From JBCCQH01 sp039024435 (GTDB taxonomy: Bacteria; Bacteroidota; Bacteroidia; J057; JADKCL01), in the NCBI GenBank assembly GCA_039024435.1, contig JBCCQH010000145.1, positions 1 to 14,742 on the forward strand: a stretch of 14,742 nucleotides of DNA, in the 5' to 3' direction. Below, in pieces: positions 1 to 7,088 of the stretch (within the stretch, counting starts at the first letter, position 1; the number at the start of each line of letters is the position of its first letter). The notes under the pieces are model-generated. The model worked only from the letters and a program-made list of their open reading frames with translations. It was not told the origin of the DNA and ran no database searches. Position numbers and translations under genes: made by a program.

Positions 1-63
1 CGCAATGCTACCAAAAAAGTTGCATTTCACCCGCCTCCGTGCCTCTCGCCACACAAAAATCGC

Positions 64-786
64 CTAATCATACCTTTTTCCCTGCAATAGACCCAGGATA
101 CTCCGAAAATTGACCGGAACAATGACGATCAGGCCCTCATCCTGGAGAAAATTGGGGTTTTGGACAAAGAAAAAGTCCACGTGAGGGTTGTTTTTGCGCG
201 TAGCTGCGAAGCGTTCCCGGTCTTTTCCATCGATTTCCGGTATGAATCCGTGTTTCAGGATACCCGGACGCACTTCTTGCAGCCCAAAATGGGCCAATCC
301 AGCCTGTCTGACCCGTTCAATCCGGGAAGGAGTGGGCACATCGTAGCGCGGATAGCTTTCCCGCCAGTATTTCGCGGTCCCGGCGTACACAATCGGGCTC
401 ACCGGAGCGGAAAAGATGTACACCCGGTGAAAAGGATGGCGCATTTTGAACTGAATGTAGAAGGTAATGTATTGCTTCAGGGCTTTCCGCCCGATGCCGC
501 CCCGGACATCCTTCAGGATTCCGAGCGCTGGGCGCACGAAGTAGATCGTCTCCGCCCCCATCCGGGCCTTGTAGTAGGTCGCCAGCCCAAACCCGATGTC
601 TTGCTTGCCCCGCTTGATAAAAATGAGATTGACCTCGCAAGCGCCGCGCAGGCGGGCGCGGATGTGTTCCCGGTCCAGACGACCGGTGATGACGCGGTTG
701 AATATCCGGTAGAGCCGGTCTTCGAGTCGGGAAAATGCCGGAATGTGGGTGGTACGAATTGATTCGGTGGTGATGGAGGAATGCAT
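64..786 (-). CDS. Conserved hypothetical protein, possible GNAT-like fold
   Basis: I do not recognise the family with confidence. The 240-residue product has no signal peptide and no clear membrane segment, so it is probably cytoplasmic. It is rich in Arg and aromatic residues. The middle holds a stretch ending RGGIGRKALKQYI, which resembles the R/QxxGxG/A acyl-CoA loop of GNAT acetyltransferases and is followed by hydrophobic strand-like segments (RVYIFSAPVSPIVYAG). A GNAT-like transferase is therefore possible but unproven. Start choice: the ATG at 786 is used. The frame stays open to a GTG at 834 that would add 16 residues, but a 6-bp hairpin (799-804 with 815-820) lies in that extension and neither start has a good ribosome binding site. 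The gene stands alone, about 170 bp downstream of the natB stop on the same strand, so read-through from natAB is possible. Confidence 0.7.
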   Translation of the reverse strand: MHSSITTESIRTTHIPAFSRLEDRLYRIFNRVITGRLDREHIRARLRGACEVNLIFIKRGKQDIGFGLATYYKARMGAETIYFVRPALGILKDVRGGIGRKALKQYITFYIQFKMRHPFHRVYIFSAPVSPIVYAGTAKYWRESYPRYDVPTPSRIERVRQAGLAHFGLQEVRPGILKHGFIPEIDGKDRERFAATRKNNPHVDFFFVQNPNFLQDEGLIVIVPVNFRSILGLLQGKRYD

Positions 787-1003
787 GGGCGAAAAGTTGG
801 TCGTTTCTTCTACTACGACCGCCTTGCCGTTCACCCTACCCCGGCACCCGGAATTGCCGAGCTTTGCGGCGCTGAAATATCAATCGGCCCAATCGACCGG
901 CTTGCCCCGCGGTAAAGGACCTCAATCCTAAGATGCGCGCCGCCCGCCGGTTTTGATCCGCGCGCCCCGATCTTCGTCAAAATGCGGAAGTCAGCCGCAC
1001 AGA

Positions 1004-2191
1004 TCAGACCCGCATGGCGTTCTTTTCGTTCCCAAAACGCCGAAAACTCAGCATGATCGCCAGCGCCGAGTACAGCACCAAGGAGAGCAGAACGAGGATG
1101 TACAACCCAGGCACAATCGACTCGGCGATGATCTCTTTGGTCGCCAGTACCACGTTCAGCACGGGAATGATCGCCGTGACAAAGTTCAGTTCCACGCCGG
1201 GAATCGTCCCCGCTACCGCCGGCATGATCACCAGGAAGTTGAGCGGCGAAATGATGCTGGTCGCTTCTTTGTAAGACTTGGCGTAAATCGTTATCGGAAT
1301 CAGTACCCCGGCAAAAAAGATGGCCAGCGGCAACATCATCAGCAGGAACATCGTCACGAATTCCGGCGACAAGATGCTCCACAACATGTTCAAAAAGACA
1401 TCCGGCAAGCTGTCGGTCAGTTGGATTCCGGCCATGATTCCGACCAGGGACAGGATCGCCGTGGTCATACCGGTAGTGACCAGCACCAACATTTTTCCCA
1501 CCAGGATTTTCCAGCGCTCCACCGGCGTGCTCAGAATCGTCTCGATGCTGCCCCGCTCTTTTTCCCCGGTAAACAGGTCAATCGCCGGAAACATGCAGCC
1601 CATGAAGCAGAAGATGATCAAAATGTAGGGGATGAATGCCCCCACGGTCTCGCCGATCACCGCTTCTTCGGTGTCCACGGGGATCTTTTGCAGAGCGATC
1701 GGCGTGATGTTTTCTTTGGTCAGGCCCAAGGAGTCCAGGCGCTGGGCCAATAGCTGCTCCTCAAACTCAGCGAGGGTGCCACGCAGTCGCCGCTCGGCGC
1801 CCTTTTTCGTTTCTAGGTAAAACGCATTCAGCTTACCGGTGCGCTGGTCGAGGACCGACGCGCGAAAATCGGCCGGCAGCGCAATCCCCATCTGGATGCT
1901 GTCCTTTCGGACGAGTCCCGGCAGGGCGTCGGGCGAGGCGATTTCCACAACCGTGATCAGGGAGTCCGCCCCGACCATTTCCCGGAAACCCAGGTCATCG
2001 GCCGGACCCGATATCCCGATGGTCAACTGCTTTTCCCGTTCTTTTTCCGCCGAGGACTTGGCCACCGAACCGGCCACGATCAGGATCATCGGAAACAACA
2101 ACAGCGGAATGATGACCATGATCAACAGGGTGCGCCGGTCCCGTGAAGTGTCCAGAATTTCTTTCTTGAAAACGGTAAATATGTGCTTCAT
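1004..2191 (-). CDS. natB: ABC-2 type exporter permease, NatB-like
   Basis: Membrane subunit of an ABC exporter, 395 residues. The layout is the one known for NatB/COG1668 permeases: a short cytoplasmic start (MKHIFTVFKKEILD), a first membrane helix at about 21-43, a large extracytoplasmic domain at about 45-180, then a block of helices at about 184-206, 228-256, 279-304, 313-333 and 362-383. The conserved cytoplasmic segment TGEKERGSIETILSTPV (208-224), expected to couple to the ATPase, is intact. The length is close to that of Bacillus NatB. Its ATG overlaps the TGA of the upstream ATPase gene (2188-2191, ATGA), so the two are translationally coupled and should form one transporter. NatAB of Bacillus exports sodium, but relatives export other substrates; the substrate here cannot be read from sequence. 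Family assignment is firm, sodium specificity is not. Confidence 0.9.
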   Translation of the reverse strand: MKHIFTVFKKEILDTSRDRRTLLIMVIIPLLLFPMILIVAGSVAKSSAEKEREKQLTIGISGPADDLGFREMVGADSLITVVEIASPDALPGLVRKDSIQMGIALPADFRASVLDQRTGKLNAFYLETKKGAERRLRGTLAEFEEQLLAQRLDSLGLTKENITPIALQKIPVDTEEAVIGETVGAFIPYILIIFCFMGCMFPAIDLFTGEKERGSIETILSTPVERWKILVGKMLVLVTTGMTTAILSLVGIMAGIQLTDSLPDVFLNMLWSILSPEFVTMFLLMMLPLAIFFAGVLIPITIYAKSYKEATSIISPLNFLVIMPAVAGTIPGVELNFVTAIIPVLNVVLATKEIIAESIVPGLYILVLLSLVLYSALAIMLSFRRFGNEKNAMRV

Positions 2192-2970
2192 GCGCTTGCG
2201 GTTTGGGGGTTGGTGAGCGAAACCCGGCGGATAAACTCCTTGGTGAGGGTCGGGGCCTCCATCTGCGCCCGAAAATTGTCCATGGTATCGTTAAAAATGA
2301 GGTGGCCTTTGTGGATGATCGCCAGATCGTCAGCCAGCAGATCCACTTCACTCATGATGTGCGAGGAAAAGATGACGGTTTTGCCCGCATCCCGGCAATC
2401 TCCCACCAAGCGGATGATGTTTTCCGCGGTGATCACATCGAGTCCGGAAGTGGGCTCGTCGAAAACCACCACTTGGGGGTCGTGGATCATGGTCCGCACG
2501 ATGGAGACCTTTTGTTTCATTCCGGTGGACAAGGCTCCGATTTTTTTGTTGGCAAATTCGTGGACGCCCAGCAACTCGAACAGCTCGCTGCGGCGGGCCT
2601 TCATCTTGCGGCGCGGCATGCCGTACAAATCCGCAAAGTAGCGGATGATTTCGTTGGGAGTCAGGCGGTCGTACAAGCCGGTGGAACCGGTGAGAAAACC
2701 AATTTTGCTCCGCACTCCGTTGGGGTTTTGTGTCGCATCGAATCCGGCGACGGTGATGCTCCCCGAGGTAGGTTTGAGAATGGTGGCGATCATACGCAGT
2801 GTCGTAGTTTTGCCCGCTCCGTTGGGTCCGAGCAAGGAAAACACCCGGCCCGGCCGGCAATTGAAGCTGATCTTGTTCACGACCTGGATGCGGTTGGAGC
2901 TGACCCCCGCCTGCTTCATTTCTTTCTTGGAAAGGGTAAATTCTTTGACGAGGTTTTGGACGTCTATCAT
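2188..2970 (-). CDS. natA: ABC transporter ATP-binding protein, NatA-like
   Basis: Nucleotide-binding subunit of the exporter whose permease follows with a 4-base overlap. The 260-residue product has Walker A GPNGAGKTT (48-56), the ABC signature ALSTGMKQKV (146-155), Walker B VVVFDEPTSGLD (167-178) and the switch histidine H204 in SSHIMSEV. The loop that normally carries the Q-loop glutamine reads GFLTGSTGLYDRLT (91-104) with no Gln, as far as I can align it. A short insertion (about residues 14-28) follows the first strand. Start: the ATG at 2970 begins MIDVQNLVKEF, the usual first strand of such proteins; an upstream in-frame ATG at 3051 would add 27 residues that look non-coding. The gene heads a two-gene minus-strand operon and is divergent from the SpoIIAA/STAS-like gene at 3126. 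Confidence 0.93.
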   Translation of the reverse strand: MIDVQNLVKEFTLSKKEMKQAGVSSNRIQVVNKISFNCRPGRVFSLLGPNGAGKTTTLRMIATILKPTSGSITVAGFDATQNPNGVRSKIGFLTGSTGLYDRLTPNEIIRYFADLYGMPRRKMKARRSELFELLGVHEFANKKIGALSTGMKQKVSIVRTMIHDPQVVVFDEPTSGLDVITAENIIRLVGDCRDAGKTVIFSSHIMSEVDLLADDLAIIHKGHLIFNDTMDNFRAQMEAPTLTKEFIRRVSLTNPQTASA

Positions 2971-3125
2971 GAGAAAGCGGGATTTTATATTTCGAATTGC
3001 AATCAGCGAAAAGATGCGCTTTCGGTCAAGCATTTCCCGCCAAAACTGCACCGTGGACTTGCCTCACCGAACCCATCTATCCTTCCCTACCGAAACAAAA
3101 AGCCGTCCCCGATGGCTATTCATTT

Positions 3126-3533
3126 ATGAAACCCTACACCAACGTCAACCGGGAAAAGTTTCCGCTGGTCACGATCACTTTTACCGGAGCGGCGGCCACG
3201 GACGAAAATTTTGCCGCCTACCTGGACCAACTCAAGGAAAACTACCGCCCCCGGGAGCGTTTTGCCCTGGTGTTTGATGCCCGCAAGGCAAAACTGCCCA
3301 GCTTTGCTTACCAGCGCAAGCAGGCGGATTGGGTCAAAGTCAATGAAGCATTGATCGCGGAATACTGTGTGGGAACGGCCTACGTGATTCCGGGATCGCT
3401 GATCCGAGGCATTTTGAAGGCCATTTTTCGCTTGCAAAAGCAGCCCTGCCCCTACGTGATACTGGGATCTCCGGAAGAAGGGAACGCTTGGTGCCAGGAA
3501 AGGTTAAGGGATGCGGGCATCGCCTATGCCTGA
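3126..3533 (+). CDS. Small SpoIIAA/STAS-like protein
   Basis: A 135-residue soluble protein starting MKPYTNVNREKFPLV. The pattern of a first strand (PLVTITFTG), a helix (DENFAAYLDQLKENY), a strand (RFALVFDARKA), a helix rich in Gln/Lys (YQRKQADWVKVNEALI) and a strand (GTAYVIPG) matches widespread uncharacterised SpoIIAA/STAS-like proteins. In those proteins this fold binds proteins or lipids, with no known enzymatic activity. There is no signal peptide. The start was chosen at 3126 because the preceding 43 in-frame codons from 2997 overlap the natA upstream region and look non-coding. The gene is divergent from natA and its stop is only 6 bp from the convergent hslV stop, so the 3' ends nearly touch. 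I infer no specific function. Confidence 0.8.
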   Translation: MKPYTNVNREKFPLVTITFTGAAATDENFAAYLDQLKENYRPRERFALVFDARKAKLPSFAYQRKQADWVKVNEALIAEYCVGTAYVIPGSLIRGILKAIFRLQKQPCPYVILGSPEEGNAWCQERLRDAGIAYA

Positions 3534-3539
3534 AGCACT

Positions 3540-4076
3540 TTACAGGGTTTCAATGTTGATGTTTTCGTTGGTGTAGATGCACACCTCGGCGGCGATCTTG
3601 AGTCCGGCTTCGACGATTTCTTGGGCGGTCATGTCAGGGTTGTGGCGCTTCAGCGCCAGGGCCGCCGAGTGCGCGTACATTCCCCCGGAGCCAATTGCGA
3701 GAATTCCGTGGTCGGGGGACAGGACATCGCCGGTACCGCTGATGATCAAACCTTCTTCTTTGCTCATGACCACCAGCATCGCCTCTAACCGCCGAAGGTA
3801 GCGGTCGGTCCGCCAGTCTTTGGCAAGCTCAATCGCGGCGCGCCGCAAATTTGAACGGTACATATTGAGCTTTTCTTCTAGCCGCTCCACCAGGGTAAAG
3901 GCATCAGAAGTTGAGCCCGCAAATCCGACCATCAAGTCATCACCGATTTTGCGGACTTTTCGGACCGTGCTTTTCGCGACGGTATTGCCCATGGTGGCTT
4001 GACCGTCGGCGCCCAAGGCGACCTCTCCGTTGTGGAGGATGCCGAGGACTGTAGTAGCGTGAATTTTGGGTTGCAA
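3540..4076 (-). CDS. hslV: ATP-dependent protease proteolytic subunit HslV
   Basis: Threonine peptidase of the HslUV (ClpYQ) protease, a cytoplasmic double hexamer that degrades misfolded or regulatory proteins handed over by the HslU ATPase. Counting from the TTG at 4076, the catalytic Thr is T8 in KIHATTVLGI, with D24 and K40 in the D17/K33 positions of the mature enzyme (GADGQATMGN, RKVRK). The C-terminal half has the conserved GDVLSPDHGILAIGSGG. Start choice: the TTG gives 178 residues and a short propeptide ending HA-TT, as in Bacillus ClpQ; a GTG at 4097 and an ATG at 4136 are in frame but run into the 3' end of nuoI. The TTG lies 4 bp after the nuoI stop, so the two genes are probably co-transcribed. 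hslU is not in the window. Identity is certain; the exact start is not. Confidence 0.93.
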   Translation of the reverse strand: MQPKIHATTVLGILHNGEVALGADGQATMGNTVAKSTVRKVRKIGDDLMVGFAGSTSDAFTLVERLEEKLNMYRSNLRRAAIELAKDWRTDRYLRRLEAMLVVMSKEEGLIISGTGDVLSPDHGILAIGSGGMYAHSAALALKRHNPDMTAQEIVEAGLKIAAEVCIYTNENINIETL

Positions 4077-4080
4077 AGGA

Positions 4081-4650
4081 TCAGCGGTTGCGTACACTGT
4101 GGGTATTGTTGACTTCTTGGAAATCGTACACCTCATCGCTAAAGTCCGGGTTGCGCTTTTCTTTCAGGAAAGTCAAGCGGCCTTCGAGGTCTTTTTTCTC
4201 CATTAAAAGGCGTTCCTTGGTAAAGATGGCGTCTTCTCGGGTGCGAAAGTTGAGGTCGTATTCGCTGCTCATCACGATGGCCTCTTCCGGACAAACATCC
4301 TCGCAGAAACCGCAGTAAATACAACGGAGCATGTTGATTTCAAACATCTCCGGGAAACGCTCTTTGTGGTCTTCGGTTTCGGCGGCTTGCATACTGATTG
4401 CCAAAGGCGGGCATGCCCGGGCGCACAAGCCACAGGCGACACACCGTTCCTGCCCGTGCTCCTTGACGAGGACCGGGCGTCCGCGAAACTCGGTCCCGAG
4501 GACGGGCCGCTTTTCCGGATATTGAATGGTGACTTTTTTACGGAATACATGCTTCAGAGAAAAGGCCATTCCTTTGAAGATTTCCGGAAAGTACGTCTTG
4601 TGTGCGAAGTTCAGCTTCCTTTCGTTCTTATCGCCGCTTTTAATTCCCAT
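4081..4650 (-). CDS. nuoI: NADH-quinone oxidoreductase subunit I
   Basis: Subunit I of respiratory Complex I, carrying the two tetranuclear iron-sulfur clusters (N6a/N6b) that pass electrons towards quinone at the membrane interface. In the 189-residue product the two ferredoxin motifs are complete: Cys70-73-76-80 (CVACGLCARACP) and Cys110-113-116-120 (CIYCGFCEDVCP). Before them is the usual segment of this subunit (GMAFSLKHVFRKKVTIQYPEKRP). The C-terminal tail (about 143-189) is charged and partly coiled-coil-like (KERLLMEKKDLEGRLTFLKEK). No other nuo gene is visible: it is followed by hslV and preceded by a divergent ubiA-type gene, so it is split from the usual nuo cluster. Start is the ATG at 4650, with an AT-rich upstream region and no Shine-Dalgarno sequence. 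Confidence 0.95.
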   Translation of the reverse strand: MGIKSGDKNERKLNFAHKTYFPEIFKGMAFSLKHVFRKKVTIQYPEKRPVLGTEFRGRPVLVKEHGQERCVACGLCARACPPLAISMQAAETEDHKERFPEMFEINMLRCIYCGFCEDVCPEEAIVMSSEYDLNFRTREDAIFTKERLLMEKKDLEGRLTFLKEKRNPDFSDEVYDFQEVNNTHSVRNR

Positions 4651-4672
4651 GTCGCCTATTCGTTTTTTCCAA

Positions 4673-4709
4673 GTTTACAACTAAACCAAGGTAAAAATAG
4701 GTAAAAATT
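4673..4709. promoter_or_regulatory. Possible regulatory region between nuoI and ubiA-type gene
   Basis: The 207-bp divergent gap holds an inverted repeat GTTTA-CAAC-TAAAC (4673-4686) and a tandem decamer GGTAAAAATA/GGTAAAAATT (4690-4709). On the minus strand TACCTTGG (4693-4686) is one mismatch from the Bacteroidota -7 box TAnnTTTG and lies 35 bp before the nuoI ATG. I see no good upstream element at the expected distance, so the promoter call is tentative. Confidence 0.3.
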
Positions 4710-4857
4710 TGTTTGAAAAATGTTCCCGGGCACCCAAGGGTTCATTTTCTTAAAAAATTACCGATTTCGGCAAAATATCGCGTTTTTTGCAGTGTTCGCG
4801 GAGCTTGCGGAAACGGATACCGCCCCCTCTCCGCTTGCGCCTGATCCTCTCCCTGGA

Positions 4858-5721
4858 ATGAAAGACATCGTTTACTTCTACCACCTTTCCCGTCCCCTCA
4901 ATGTGATGATCACTTTGCTGGCCTTCTCGTTGTCGGCATTTTTGGGGCTGAATCGGTCGTTTTCCTTTCTCAGTGATGCTACGTTTTGGTGCGGAGGCCT
5001 TTGTCTGGTGCTCATCGCCGCAACTGGATACTGGGTCAATGACGCTTACGATTTCAAGATTGATCGGCTCAACAAGCCCCGAAAGGTCATCGTCAATGCC
5101 CATTTGTCCCGCAAGAAGGTGCTTACCGGCTATTTTACCGCGGTTTTGCTCACTCTGGTTTTTTCGTTTTTTACGCTCGATCTCGCGCTGACCACGATCA
5201 ACTTTGCTTCCGCAACCTTGTTGTTTGCCTACGCGGCGCTGCTGAAACGGACGACCGTAGTGGGAAATCTGGTCATTGCCGCCCTGACTGCCTTGGTGGT
5301 GTACTATGCGGCGGTGATGTACGGGCTCAACCTCGCACTGATCTGGACCATCGCTTTTGCCTTTGAAGTCACCTTTATCCGGGAAGTAGTCAAGGATGTC
5401 GAGGACATCAACGGCGACCTGCAATTTCACCTGCAAACCCTCCCGATCCGGATCGGCATCCGCGCCACCAAGCGGGTGCTGCTGTTCAGCTACCTCGCAT
5501 TCTTGTTGAGTTGCTACGGCCCCGTGATTTCTGAACTGGTTCTGAAATCGCACTTCAATTGGCGCTACCTGATTGCTTCACTCATTTTGGTGCAAATTCC
5601 CACGCTTTACCTGATTCAGCAACTCCGTCAGGCGCAGCAACCGGCCGACTTCACCCGCCAAAGCCAATGGCTGAAAATCCTGATTTTCCTGGGCATGACG
5701 AGCATACTGTTCCTGACCTGA
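4858..5721 (+). CDS. UbiA-family membrane prenyltransferase
   Basis: Integral membrane enzyme that transfers a polyprenyl group from its diphosphate onto an acceptor. The 287-residue protein is mostly hydrophobic helices and has both Asp-rich signatures: N61/D62/D65/D69 in NDAYDFKIDRLNKP, and D180/D183/D187 in KDVEDINGD, followed by the conserved TLPI. These bind the magnesium-diphosphate of the prenyl donor. Related Bacteroidota proteins are often annotated as geranylgeranylglycerol-phosphate geranylgeranyltransferases, but menaquinone or heme side-chain enzymes share these motifs, so the acceptor is open. Start: the ATG at 4858 (MKDIVYFYHLSRPLNV) matches the family start; the frame is open to an ATG at 4720, but those 46 extra residues are not family-like. 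The gene stands alone, divergent from nuoI. Confidence 0.88.
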   Translation: MKDIVYFYHLSRPLNVMITLLAFSLSAFLGLNRSFSFLSDATFWCGGLCLVLIAATGYWVNDAYDFKIDRLNKPRKVIVNAHLSRKKVLTGYFTAVLLTLVFSFFTLDLALTTINFASATLLFAYAALLKRTTVVGNLVIAALTALVVYYAAVMYGLNLALIWTIAFAFEVTFIREVVKDVEDINGDLQFHLQTLPIRIGIRATKRVLLFSYLAFLLSCYGPVISELVLKSHFNWRYLIASLILVQIPTLYLIQQLRQAQQPADFTRQSQWLKILIFLGMTSILFLT

Positions 5722-5835
5722 CGGATGGACGGTTGCCGGACGATCCGATCATAACTTCTTTATTCTGGGCGGGCCATGCCCCTGCGATCAAAATCACCTT
5801 GCCATTTTCCGCCAATTACCCGAACGGCCCCAACA

Positions 5836-5876
5836 CTAAACAGGCCTCGCGCTTACACACGAGACCTGGAGTTTAG
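5836..5876. terminator. Hairpin between convergent genes, candidate bidirectional terminator
   Basis: CTAAAC (5836-5841) pairs with GTTTAG (5871-5876), and AGGCCTCG (5842-5849) pairs with CGAGACCT (5860-5867) with one internal mismatch; GGA (5868-5870) is bulged and the loop is 10 nt. It lies between the stop of the ubiA-type gene (5721) and the stop of the convergent lipoprotein gene (5958). There is no T-run on either side, so it is not a textbook intrinsic terminator. Confidence 0.4.
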
Positions 5877-5957
5877 CGATTGATTTGACAATCTTTAACT
5901 GATTGAAAGATGATAGGTAAATCTTTCTAGGTAGATAAAACTGGCAACACTATTCTT

Positions 5958-6566
5958 TCAGTTTGCGGGTTCCAAGCTGCAACCCGAGTAGCACAACTCG
6001 TACATGTATCCGTTCAAGAGCGGATCATGCCCCGCAAAAATGATTTTGTTGGATCCGGGAATGGGGCCGGAAAAGAAGCTGATGCGCAGGATTTCTGCCC
6101 AAAAAACGGACTCATAGCAGGTGACATTCTGCGTGACAAAGCCCGAAGTGAAGGTGCAACTGTTCATATGTTGAGCAGGATCGTCTGATTCAGGAAATCC
6201 GTTCGGATTCATCAAACCGTTCTGCGTAATCGGAACATTTCCCGCCGATCCGATGTACCAAGCTGCCTTGTCGACAAACCAGCCGGGCCCGAGATTCAGC
6301 GTTAAAAAGGTATTCTGAAGGTTGTACGAAATCTGAAGTTCTCCGTACGGATTGTTCAAATTGTCCAGGTCATTGCCATTTGCATCTACAATAGGTACAA
6401 AAAGGGGCTCATAGCAGATTGGACCCAAATCGTGAAGGGTACTTCCGCTCAACAAAACTTCCGGGGTGTCGGAAGCCGATTGAGGGGCGACGTTATCCGG
6501 GCTACAGGCACTGAGGACAAACGACATGACAAAACAAACAAATACTGTTCTCCTTAAAGTTTTCAT
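5958..6566 (-). CDS. Lipoprotein of unknown function
   Basis: A 202-residue protein with a type II signal peptide: MKTLRR, a hydrophobic core, and lipobox LSAC with the lipidated cysteine at residue 21. The residue after the cysteine is Ser, so outer-membrane sorting is likely but surface export cannot be decided. The mature part has five further Cys (51, 137, 150, 192, 196), which could form disulfides, and is rich in Asn, Gly, Pro and aromatic residues, suggesting a small beta-rich domain. I do not recognise a family. The gene is less GC-rich than its neighbours and sits in an AT-rich stretch, which may mean a different history. It is convergent with the ubiA-type gene and preceded by a cluster of TTGATTG repeats. 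Start is the ATG at 6566; no Shine-Dalgarno sequence is seen. Confidence 0.82.
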   Translation of the reverse strand: MKTLRRTVFVCFVMSFVLSACSPDNVAPQSASDTPEVLLSGSTLHDLGPICYEPLFVPIVDANGNDLDNLNNPYGELQISYNLQNTFLTLNLGPGWFVDKAAWYIGSAGNVPITQNGLMNPNGFPESDDPAQHMNSCTFTSGFVTQNVTCYESVFWAEILRISFFSGPIPGSNKIIFAGHDPLLNGYMYELCYSGCSLEPAN

Positions 6567-7088
6567 AGTGCGATTGATTGAAAATCGAAACGATTGATTG
6601 CGTAGCCGTCAAGACGGCAATTGATTGGTTGACTGATCTAACGATAGAAATTTTCTATTTCCAATGAACGGGTTGGCTAGTTACTGTCTTTTAGTTGATT
6701 GACCGAATTAAATGTTGATTGTGATTTAAAGGTGGGGATAATTTCAATTTGATGCAAGAAAAAGTTTAAAAATTTGTCAAAAAGCTTACACGGCCGTATA
6801 CCCTGGTCCTCCGTCATTTTGCGCCCTCTTGTCTCTTTTACCGCAAAAACCTTCCAAATAGCGCCAAATCCTATCATACAGCTTATTTTCTTCTGCCATT
6901 AATTTAGCACCACGAGCAAAATTTAGATGTAAGATTTTTTAATTAAATCAATAAATTTTTGCAATGTTTACCATGATCCGCCCGGGTTGTGGGTTTTTTC
7001 GGCAGGCAATTGCCATGAATTTCCATCGCGGAGTGCCGATTTAAAATTGCTCGGGCAGACGGATAAGGACAGCCCTCCGCCTTTCCTT
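6567..7088. other. AT-rich 522-bp intergenic stretch
   Basis: Apart from the TTGATTG cluster, I see no convincing gene. On the minus strand a 37-codon frame runs from an ATG at 6899 to a TAA at 6786-6788 (MAEENKLYDRIWRYLEG...), with TAAATTTTG a short way upstream. It could be a tiny gene or the remnant of a lost one. An overlapping 66-codon frame at 6677-6877 has no protein-like features. The last part (6961-7088) holds nothing recognisable. Confidence 0.5.
6574..6721. repeat. Cluster of five TTGATTG repeats upstream of the lipoprotein gene
   Basis: The heptamer TTGATTG (CAATCAA in the gene's direction) occurs at 6574-6580, 6594-6600, 6621-6627, 6695-6701 and 6715-6721. Two pairs have the same 20-bp start-to-start spacing; the first pair shares a 10-bp core CGATTGATTG (6571-6580, 6591-6600). 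Between them lie a short palindrome GCCGTC-AA-GACGGC (6605-6618) and ATAGAAA-T-TTTCTAT (6644-6658). The cluster ends just before the lipoprotein ATG, so it occupies the promoter and leader region. It could be an operator array or simply a repetitive AT-rich leader. Confidence 0.5.

Noticed and set aside
953..1753. 266-codon plus-strand frame opposite natB
   Set aside because: The product is Arg/His/Gln-rich with no domain, and natB on the other strand is a clear family member.
6677..6877. 66-codon minus-strand frame in the AT-rich gap
   Set aside because: No protein-like pattern, and it overlaps the more plausible 37-codon frame and part of the TTGATTG cluster.
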